In this document: one piece after another, positions 62,096-64,000 of the stretch | Layout: every line of letters begins with the position of its first letter | Position numbering within the stretch: the first letter of the stretch is position 1 | Assembly: GCF_019972295.1 (NCBI RefSeq) | Contig: NZ_BLJA01000001.1 | Coordinates: forward strand, 2,174,158 to 2,238,157 | DNA length: 64,000 nt | Direction: 5' to 3' | Origin: Geobacter sp. AOG2 | GTDB taxonomy: Bacteria; Desulfobacterota; Desulfuromonadia; Geobacterales; Pseudopelobacteraceae | The notes under the pieces: model-generated | Database searches by the model: none | Told to the model about the DNA's origin: nothing | Seen by the model: only the letters and a program-made list of their open reading frames with translations | Program-made: the position numbers and the translations under genes

Positions 62096-62129
62096 GACAA
62101 AAAACGCCCTCATGTTCAAAGAGGGCGTT
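62096..62129 (-). terminator. Intrinsic terminator after the receiver gene
   Basis: On the minus strand AACGCCCTC, a 9-base loop and GAGGGCGTT are followed by TTTTTTGT, a textbook terminator downstream of the gene at 62165-62584 and upstream of ilvC. Confidence 0.9.
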
Positions 62130-62164
62130 CTTGTCTACAAAAAAGTGTATTCCGTTTGTCTCTG

Positions 62165-62584
62165 TCAAACATCATCCAGCATGCCGTGTATCTTCACGAG
62201 TAGTTCCTTCGGGCTGATCGGTTTGGACATGAATTCCGGGGCGTTTACACTCCCATCGCTGACCGTCTCGAGACCATTGGGGTAGCCGCTCACCAAGATA
62301 GCCTTCAATCCGGGCTTAATTCTGCACATCATTTGATAGGCATAAAAGCCGTTCATCTTCGGCATGAGCACATCACTCACCAACAGATCAATCCGTGCGA
62401 ATTCCTTCGTAAACAGTCCGCATGCTTCCAAACCGTCCGTAGCGGTAAGCACATTAAAACCATAATCCTCAAGGCACTCCTGCAACATCTGCCGGACCAT
62501 AACCTCGTCATCAACTACCAGAATAGTTCTTTTATCCAGCAGGGTACCTTTCTCTCCATCTGTGGTCCGAAGTGACAGTGCCAT
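62165..62584 (-). CDS. Single-domain response regulator
   Basis: A 139-residue protein made of one receiver domain: acidic pair DDE near residue 26, phospho-acceptor aspartate in LLVSDVLMPKMNG near 71 and conserved lysine in EFMSKPIS near 119. No output domain is attached, so it acts through protein partners. The ATG at 62584 has CGGAG eight bases upstream; a TTG upstream lacks such a site. It is a stand-alone unit between a 386-bp AT-rich upstream region and its own terminator. Confidence 0.9.
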   Translation of the reverse strand: MALSLRTTDGEKGTLLDKRTILVVDDEVMVRQMLQECLEDYGFNVLTATDGLEACGLFTKEFARIDLLVSDVLMPKMNGFYAYQMMCRIKPGLKAILVSGYPNGLETVSDGSVNAPEFMSKPISPKELLVKIHGMLDDV

Positions 62585-62737
62585 TACTTTCTCCGTCAAG
62601 CGAGGATGGGATGCTGCTTAACCACTTAGCATACCTATCAACTCCCGTGCCATCCCGCAAAAGACACATAGTATCAGGTCATTATGTATCAGCAGATATT
62701 TGTGGCACGGCTCGGGCCGCTGTTAGACTATTAAAAA

Positions 62738-62876
62738 TGGTAATTTTTTTAACATTTTCAGAATTATGAAATCATTACAGATAGATGTAAAATGTTAACA
62801 TTTTTAACACAATCAGTAATTACCTTTAAATATCAACAGATTATCAGATCAATTAAAAGTGTAATTATTTTTAACA
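62738..62876. promoter_or_regulatory. Three copies of a 17-bp dyad TGTTAA-N5-TTAACA
   Basis: Sites at 62738-62754 (TGGTAA-N5-TTAACA), 62793-62809 (TGTTAA-N5-TTAACA, perfect) and 62860-62876 (TGTAAT-N5-TTAACA) lie in the AT-rich gap between the ABC transporter operon's terminator and the receiver gene. The gap (62585-62970) shows no gene; its base composition is strikingly AT-rich against its surroundings. The sites look like operators of an unknown regulator controlling the receiver gene. Confidence 0.6.
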
Positions 62877-62893
62877 CTCTCTTCAAATGCCAT

Positions 62894-62933
62894 AAAAAAA
62901 CCGGAAAGTATGACACCTCCCGGTTCAAAAAAA
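62894..62933 (-). terminator. Intrinsic terminator of the ABC transporter operon
   Basis: On the minus strand the hairpin AACCGGGA...TTTCCGGTT is followed by TTTTTTT, 38 bases after the ATPase gene stop. The arms contain one wobble pair. Confidence 0.8.
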
Positions 62934-62970
62934 TCTGATATATCCGGCCACAACCGGTGACCATTATCTC

Positions 62971-63747
62971 TTACAGAAGCCTGTTGAGAAAACTGCGGAT
63001 GCGTTCGTTCTCCTGACCAACGCTGAAAAACTCCTGGGGGTTACCCTGCGCCAGAAAACGGCCCGATTCCATAAAAATGACCCGGTCGGCCAATTCCCGG
63101 GCAAACCCCATGTGGTGGGTAACGATGATCATGGTCATACCTTCGTCGGCCAAGGTATGGATGGTGTCGAAAACCTCCCCCACCAGTTCCGGGTCCAGAG
63201 CCGAGGTCGGCTCGTCGAACAGCATCAACTTGGGACGCATGGCCAAGGCACGGGCAATGGCCACACGCTGCTTCTGGCCCCCGGACAGAGTTGCGGGGAA
63301 CACGTCCTGCTTATCGGACAACCCCACCTTGGTTAGCATGTCGAGAGCTACCTGGCGGGCCTCCGTGAACGGCATCTTGCGGACGGTCAGCGGTCCCTCC
63401 ATGACATTACCCACGACGGTCATGTGAGGAAACAAGTAAAAATGCTGAAACACCATGCCAATCTCGGTCCGCAGAGCGCACACCGCCTGAGGGCGTTCCA
63501 GATGGCGGCGCCCATGGTGGGTGATGTACCCCACCTCACGTCCCTGGAAGCGAATAACCCCCTCATCGATCTCTTCCAGCAGGTTGATGGAACGCAACAG
63601 CGTGGACTTGCCAGACCCCGACGGCCCGATGATGACCAACTTCTCACCTGGAAAAACATCCAGATCGACCCGGTCTACCGCCGTCAGGTTTTTGAAACGC
63701 TTGGTTATTCCCGTAAGTCTGATCAACGGCTCCCTAACGGTGTTCAT
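62971..63747 (-). CDS. Polar amino acid ABC transporter ATPase, GlnQ-like
   Basis: A 258-residue ABC ATPase with Walker A GPSGSGKST near residue 43, Q-loop FQHFYLFPHMTV, signature LSGGQKQRVAIARAL near 150 and Walker B LMLFDEPTSALDPE. The pattern is that of the GlnQ/HisP polar amino acid group; the substrate is not certain. The ATG at 63747 overlaps the permease gene end by 14 bases and is preceded by GGGGATCT. The periplasmic binding protein gene lies outside the window. Confidence 0.92.
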   Translation of the reverse strand: MNTVREPLIRLTGITKRFKNLTAVDRVDLDVFPGEKLVIIGPSGSGKSTLLRSINLLEEIDEGVIRFQGREVGYITHHGRRHLERPQAVCALRTEIGMVFQHFYLFPHMTVVGNVMEGPLTVRKMPFTEARQVALDMLTKVGLSDKQDVFPATLSGGQKQRVAIARALAMRPKLMLFDEPTSALDPELVGEVFDTIHTLADEGMTMIIVTHHMGFARELADRVIFMESGRFLAQGNPQEFFSVGQENERIRSFLNRLL

Positions 63748-64000
63748 AGATCCCCGCCCGGTATTCGATTTTTTCAAAGATAAATGTAAAGATGCTGGTC
63801 AGAAGGAGATAAATGGCCGCAGCCAGAGCTAGGGCAGTGATATTGAAATAGGTATTGAAAAGCTGGTCGGCCGAACGCATCAGCTCCACCATGGCGATGG
63901 TCGAAACCAGGGCCGTATCCTTTATGAGGGCGATGAACTCGTTGCCGACGGGAGGCATCAACCGCTTGTAGGTCTGAGGTATGATGACGCGCCTCATTGC
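63734..64000 (-). CDS. Amino acid ABC transporter permease, C-terminal part
   Basis: The last 88 residues of an inner-membrane permease; the gene continues past the window end. The EAA-loop end (AMRRVIIPQTYKRLMPP) typical of His/Glu/Gln/Arg-type permeases is followed by two hydrophobic helices. It overlaps the ATPase gene, showing a joint operon. The start lies outside. Confidence 0.9.
   Translation of the reverse strand, partial: AMRRVIIPQTYKRLMPPVGNEFIALIKDTALVSTIAMVELMRSADQLFNTYFNITALALAAAIYLLLTSIFTFIFEKIEYRAGIYEHR

Overview
The window is GC-rich chromosomal DNA from a Gram-negative bacterium, most likely a member of the Geobacter/Pelobacter lineage (Desulfuromonadia). The main reasons are a periplasmic multihaem cytochrome with about 15 haem sites, a lipopolysaccharide/Lpt - rpoN - hpf - hprK - rapZ - PTS gene order as I remember it from that group, several sigma-54/type IV pilus regulatory genes, and the ilvC-psd-pssA order. 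It looks like ordinary core genome with a few lineage-specific accessory clusters. I see no phage, plasmid, CRISPR array, rRNA or tRNA.

Layout. 1-5 kb: a cut UbiA-type prenyltransferase, an HDOD signalling protein, a DUF815-type ATPase, two uncharacterised small proteins and an M29 aminopeptidase, all on the minus strand, then dut. 5-16 kb: an M16 peptidase, rfbC, an MFS transporter, a YrfG-like nucleotidase, a DUF3047 secreted protein, a YtxH protein, a YpdA-like flavoprotein, htpG and a DUF342/FapA protein. 16-20.6 kb: a minus-strand operon of multihaem cytochrome, TPR protein and two near-identical redoxin-TPR proteins that have lost their catalytic cysteines. 20.7-29 kb: a type IV pilus accessory locus (small secreted protein, PilY1-like giant, FimT/GspH, PilV, PilW, PilX). 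29-40.4 kb: a DsbC-like protein with an added CxxCH site, an NtrC-type regulator and its kinase, pilD, ptsI, HPr, EIIA-Man, rapZ, hprK, hpf and rpoN. 40.5-43.9 kb: lptB-lptA-lptC-kdsC-kdsD. 44-50 kb: queH, DUF2905, ferredoxin, ackA, a TPR protein and ptsP. 50-56 kb: rodA-mrdA-mreD-mreC, rfbA, gmhB and a small membrane protein. 56.8-64 kb: a DAHP synthase, sppA, a phosphoesterase, pssA-psd-ilvC, a lone receiver protein and the end of an amino-acid-type ABC transporter operon.

Working together: kdsCD, gmhB, rfbA, rfbC and lptABC serve lipopolysaccharide synthesis and export; mreCD, mrdA and rodA serve cell shape. ptsI, ptsP, HPr, HprK, EIIA and RapZ with RpoN look like a regulatory rather than sugar-importing PTS. 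The pilin-like genes, pilD and the kinase/regulator pair suggest linked pilus control.

The most notable non-coding structure is a family of four dispersed elements in exactly two sizes (201 and 121 bp) with terminal inverted repeats. One supplies the stop codon of a histidine kinase and one abuts the truncated end of a duplicated gene. A second repeat family fills two convergent-gene gaps. A phased array of a 10-bp repeat lies between lptB and rpoN, and three copies of a 17-bp dyad lie in an AT-rich gap upstream of the lone receiver gene.
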